56,908 bases of DNA, from the NCBI RefSeq assembly GCF_900116635.1, contig NZ_FPBJ01000023.1, positions 1 through 56,908 on the forward strand, in the 5' to 3' direction. Under the pieces are notes generated by a model. That model saw only the letters and a list, made by a program, of their open reading frames with translations, searched no databases and had not been told where the DNA came from. The translations under genes were made by a program, and so were the position numbers. This document shows, piece after piece, positions 51,954 to 56,908 of the stretch (position 1 is its first letter; each line of letters opens with the position of its first letter). The stretch is from Xenorhabdus koppenhoeferi (GTDB taxonomy: Bacteria; Pseudomonadota; Gammaproteobacteria; Enterobacterales; Enterobacteriaceae).

Positions 51954-52011
51954 GACTGGCTGATACCTGACTCACTGATTAACTATTTTTACTGACTGTT
52001 TTTATGGACAA

Positions 52012-54453
52012 TTAATTCATGCTTTTCTTTGCACGCTTTGCTTTCAATTTTGCCGTAATTTTTTTGGTTATGTCTGATTGTTTTTTCTTGCTTTGCTTAG
52101 GTGATTTAGGTTTTTCCGTACTTTTCTTTTTACGAACTTCGCTATCTGGCTCAAAATTAGCTGTTTTTTTATAATCCCGGCCTTTTTTACCATTCTTACG
52201 TTCTGAATTTGAATTGCCTTTTTTCGTCTTATCACGCGCTGTTTTACCTTGGTTACGCGCTTTACGTGTCGAGGAAAGCAAAGTGAAATTAATATTACGC
52301 TCATCCATATGTACGGCTTCCACACGGATCTCAACTTCATCACCAAGGCGATATGTTTGCCCGGAAGACTCACCAATCAAGCGCTGGCCGACATTATCGT
52401 ATCTGTAATAATCATTATCCAGAGTCGAAACGTGGACTAAACCATCAATGAACAGATCATTCAAGCGGACAAAAAAACCGAAACCAGTCACACTGGTAAT
52501 AAGTCCGGTGAAAATATTACCCACCTGATCTTGCATGAAATCACATTTCAGCCAGTCAGCTACATCTCTTGTCGCTTCATCTGCACGACGTTCGCTCATG
52601 GAACAGTGGTCGCCCAATTGCAGCATGTGTTCCATATCGTTGTGCCAGCCACCTGTTGGCGTCTCGCGATGCTCAACAACACCGTTTTCTTGCGCCAATA
52701 AATATTTGATAGCACGGTGCAATGCCAAATCAGGATAGCGGCGGATCGGTGAAGTAAAATGAGAATAAGCACGCAACGCCAGACCAAAGTGCCCCCGATT
52801 TTCAGGCTCATAAATTGCCTGTTTCATGGAGCGCAGCAGCATGGTTTGCAGTAGCTCGTGATCTGGCCTATCTGCAACAGCCTTCATCAATTGAGCGTAA
52901 TCTTTCGGTTCTGGCTTCAGGCCACCCAATAAACTCAACCCCAGTTCATTGAAGACCGAACGAAGATTCAGGATGCTCTCTTCTCTCGGGCGATCATGAA
53001 TACGATACAATGCCGGTTCATTGTGCTTTTCAACAAAACGGGCAGCGGCAATGTTAGCCAGAATCATGCACTCTTCGATGAGTTTGTGGGCATCATTGCG
53101 TACAACCGGCTCAATACGTTCAATACGACGCTCTGCGTTGAAGATGAATTTGGCTTCTTCAGATTCAAACGAAATCGCTCCACGCTGTTCGCGTGCCTGC
53201 TCCAATGCCTGATAAAGTTCATGCAGGTGCTCAATATGCTTCACCAGCGGCTTGTAATGTTCACGCAGTTCTTGATCACCCTGCAAAATCTTCCAAACTT
53301 TCGTATAGGTCAAACGCGCATGTGAATTCATCACCGCTTCGTAAAACTTATAGGAAGATAATTTGCCTTGGGCAGAAATGGTCATTTCACACACCATACA
53401 CAGGCGATCAACGTCTGGATTGAGGGAGCACAATCCATTCGACAGCACTTCTGGCAGCATTGGTACAACTTGGGACGGAAAATAGACCGAATTACCACGG
53501 CTGCGTGCTTCTGTATCCAAAGCTGTTTGTGGACGAACGTAGTAACTCACATCAGCAATCGCAACCCACAAACGCCAACCACCACCACGTTTTCTTTCGC
53601 AATATACCGCGTCATCAAAGTCACGGGCATCTTCGCCATCAATTGTTACTAACGGCAATTCACGTAAATCAACACGGCCTTGTTTGGCGGATTCAGGAAC
53701 ATTCTCATCTAAATCAGCCACCTGTTTTTCTACCAGGGGTGGCCAACTATGTGGGATTTCATGGGTACGAAGCGCAATGTCAACCGCCATGCTCGTTCCC
53801 ATCGTTTCACCCAATACTTCAACAATTTTGCCTATGGCTTTGGTACGGCGAGTCGAGCGATTTGTTAATTCAACCACCACGACGTTCCCCATTCTTGCTC
53901 CGCAAACTTCCTCTTTCGGGATCAAGATATCAAAACACAGGCGGCTATCATCAGGAACGACAAACCCCATGCCTGCATCTATGAAATATCGGCCAACTAT
54001 TTGGCTGTTTTTCGGCTCCAGTACTCGTACGATACGGACTTCAATGCGGCCTTTTCTGTCTGGTCGCAAAGGTTGTGCCAGTACAACATCACCGTGGATA
54101 GCCATTTTCATCTGTTCGGCAGATAGATAGAAATCTTCTTTGTGGCCTTCTACCCGCAGGAAACCATAGCCATCACGGTGACCGATCACCATTCCTTTCA
54201 ATAAATCTAAACGCTCTGGCAGCGCGTAACATTGACGACGGGTAAAAACTAACTGTCCATCACGTTCCATTGCCCGCAAACGGCGGCGCAATGCTTCCTG
54301 TGCATCTGCACTGGTTAATTGAAGTTCTTGTGCTAATTCCTGACGGTTTACCGGAGCGGTGTGTTTAGAAATGATATCCAAGATGTATTCACGGCTTGGA
54401 ATTGGAGATTCGTATTTTTCAGCCTCTCGTTCCTGAAAAGGATCTTTTGACAT
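52012..54453 (-). CDS. rnr: Ribonuclease R
   Basis: 3'-5' hydrolytic exoribonuclease of the RNB family that can digest structured RNA. From ATG 54453 it has 813 residues, the E. coli length, starting [21 protein letters not shown]. Order: HTH and cold-shock domains (1 to about 230), the RNB catalytic domain with [15 protein letters not shown]-type aspartates ([17 protein letters not shown] near 270), [14 protein letters not shown]-like [14 protein letters not shown] near 555, an S1 domain (about 640-725) and a very Lys-rich tail. ATG 54453 has GAGG seven bases upstream; ATG 54459 is too close to it. Confidence 0.97.
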   Translation of the reverse strand: MSKDPFQEREAEKYESPIPSREYILDIISKHTAPVNRQELAQELQLTSADAQEALRRRLRAMERDGQLVFTRRQCYALPERLDLLKGMVIGHRDGYGFLRVEGHKEDFYLSAEQMKMAIHGDVVLAQPLRPDRKGRIEVRIVRVLEPKNSQIVGRYFIDAGMGFVVPDDSRLCFDILIPKEEVCGARMGNVVVVELTNRSTRRTKAIGKIVEVLGETMGTSMAVDIALRTHEIPHSWPPLVEKQVADLDENVPESAKQGRVDLRELPLVTIDGEDARDFDDAVYCERKRGGGWRLWVAIADVSYYVRPQTALDTEARSRGNSVYFPSQVVPMLPEVLSNGLCSLNPDVDRLCMVCEMTISAQGKLSSYKFYEAVMNSHARLTYTKVWKILQGDQELREHYKPLVKHIEHLHELYQALEQAREQRGAISFESEEAKFIFNAERRIERIEPVVRNDAHKLIEECMILANIAAARFVEKHNEPALYRIHDRPREESILNLRSVFNELGLSLLGGLKPEPKDYAQLMKAVADRPDHELLQTMLLRSMKQAIYEPENRGHFGLALRAYSHFTSPIRRYPDLALHRAIKYLLAQENGVVEHRETPTGGWHNDMEHMLQLGDHCSMSERRADEATRDVADWLKCDFMQDQVGNIFTGLITSVTGFGFFVRLNDLFIDGLVHVSTLDNDYYRYDNVGQRLIGESSGQTYRLGDEVEIRVEAVHMDERNINFTLLSSTRKARNQGKTARDKTKKGNSNSERKNGKKGRDYKKTANFEPDSEVRKKKSTEKPKSPKQSKKKQSDITKKITAKLKAKRAKKSMN

Positions 54454-54484
54454 CGTCATTCCTCTGTTGTCATCAGCAAGCTGT

Positions 54485-54916
54485 TTATCCCCTTACTTCA
54501 CTAGCCAGAAGCAACTGATAAAGGGGACGATTGTCTTTAACCATATCGGTCAAAGTATGTTTATCCAACTCTTCCAAAAAATTCTCTACTGCTTGATTCA
54601 AGACTGATTTGAAGCAACATGCAGGCGTGATTTGACAAGCACTACAGTTAATCAATGCAAGTGGCTCTAATGAGCTAACCACATTACCAATTTTGATCTC
54701 GCTGGCAGGTTTACCCAGACTAATGCCACCATTTTTTCCTCTGACAGCCTTCACCAACCCTAACTAACTAAGTTGGTTGATAATCTTTACCATATGGTTA
54801 CGTGAGACACCATAAGCTTCAGTTACCTCTGTAATACTCGTCATTTGACCTGCTGGTAAAGAAGCCATATAAATCAAAGCACGTAATCCATAATCGGTAA
54901 AACTGGTTAACTGCAC
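54485..54916 (-). pseudogene. nsrR: nsrR, nitric-oxide-sensing repressor, interrupted by an amber codon
   Basis: Rrf2-family iron-sulfur repressor of NO-detoxification genes in relatives. Reading from GTG 54916 (AGAGGTGA upstream) gives [19 protein letters not shown], then [10 protein letters not shown], then TAG at 54764-54766 where E. coli has Arg51, then the continuing frame [15 protein letters not shown] to the stop at 54485. The C-terminal part also differs at the cluster loop: [12 protein letters not shown] has Cys-x2-Cys-x5-Cys, two residues shorter than the E. coli spacing as I recall it. A 50-residue product would lack the cluster region; a restart at TTG 54757 would lack the HTH. 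It lies upstream of rnr as in E. coli. Confidence 0.8.
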
Positions 54917-55062
54917 ACTCACCTCTGGGAGACTGAATATAACGGGGATTTATTTGGAACCAAAAAATGTCTGTTCTGTATATTGGTTTTCGTTAGTTGT
55001 TCATCATTATGTGGGTATTTTTAAAATTAAGCAAAACAGAGTGGCTTGCTTCTTGATTTCTT

Positions 55063-55094
55063 AAAAAAACAAAAACCGAGCATTAAGCTCGGTT
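55063..55094 (-). terminator. purA terminator
   Basis: AACCGAGC (55074-55081) pairs with GCTCGGTT (55087-55094), loop ATTAA. On the minus strand a T-rich tract follows (55063-55075). Confidence 0.92.
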
Positions 55095-55122
55095 ATGTAT
55101 ACCGAAAAGATTAAACTATCAA

Positions 55123-56883
<1,761 letters not shown>

Positions 56884-56908
56884 ATGAGCACGCCTGCATA
56901 CCGCCGCC
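56884..56908 (+). CDS. Start of an unidentified gene, cut by the window edge
   Basis: ATG at 56884 is followed by eight codons (MSTPAYRR) to the edge, with GAGTGA about eight bases upstream. Too short to identify. It could be a chance ATG. Confidence 0.3.

Noticed and set aside
53460-53984. 174-codon plus-strand frame inside rnr
   Set aside because: Antisense to the RNase R catalytic region; no supporting signals.
54485-54757. A separate 90-residue gene
   Set aside because: It is the C-terminal half of nsrR, in the same frame as the upstream half, cut by a single TAG.

Overview
The window reads as the chromosome of a Xenorhabdus/Photorhabdus-like member of the Enterobacterales (Morganellaceae). 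Nearly every gene is a full-length relative of an E. coli gene in an E. coli-like order. Base composition is moderately AT-rich, 127-bp ERIC elements are scattered between genes, and a large inverse-autotransporter (intimin/invasin family) locus sits between housekeeping genes. Genus assignment is an inference from these traits, not from a database search.

Layout. (1) 1-480: debris of an IS5-type transposase. (2) 544-24655: the E. coli 'minute 71-72' block, mostly leftward: deaD with the small overlapping gene yrbN, nlpI, pnp, rpsO, truB, rbfA, infB, nusA, rimP, initiator tRNA-Met, tRNA-Leu(GAG), secG, glmM, folP, ftsH, rlmE; then yhbY (+), greA (-), dacB (+), obgE, rpmA, rplU (-) and ispB (+). 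argG and yhbE, present in the E. coli version, are missing here. (3) 24683-25947: two paralogous Mu-repressor-like genes, divergent from a Ner-like gene (sfsB), with inverted repeats in the gap. (4) 26060-28102: divergent mdh and argR. (5) 28224-30771: mpl and fbp, where an E. coli 'minute 95-96' block begins. (6) 30779-38879: two tandem inverse-autotransporter adhesin genes with identical barrels and different passengers. (7) 38997-56421: ppa, ytfP-tamB-tamA, msrA, a deleted remnant of ytfL/paeA, ytfK, ytfJ, cysQ, fklB, the rpsF-priB-rpsR-rplI operon, nsrR(broken)-rnr-rlmB, and purA. (8) 56422-56908: a mostly non-coding tail ending in the first codons of an unidentified gene.

How the genes work together. 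The first block is an RNA and ribosome module: helicase and degradosome-type ribonuclease (DeaD, PNPase), ribosomal proteins S15, L27 and L21, maturation factors (RimP, RbfA, TruB, RlmE, YhbY, Obg), IF2, NusA and initiator tRNA. Interleaved are envelope functions (NlpI, SecG, GlmM, FolP, FtsH, DacB). The last block repeats the theme (S6, S18, L9, PriB, RlmB, RNase R) with outer-membrane assembly genes (TamA/TamB) and stress or metabolic enzymes.

Most interesting points: the adhesin pair, whose first 876 coding bases are identical while the passengers differ; a Mu-like c/ner divergent switch kept as a chromosomal locus without other phage genes; nsrR interrupted by an in-frame amber codon and with altered cysteine spacing; and a 55-codon remnant of ytfL.
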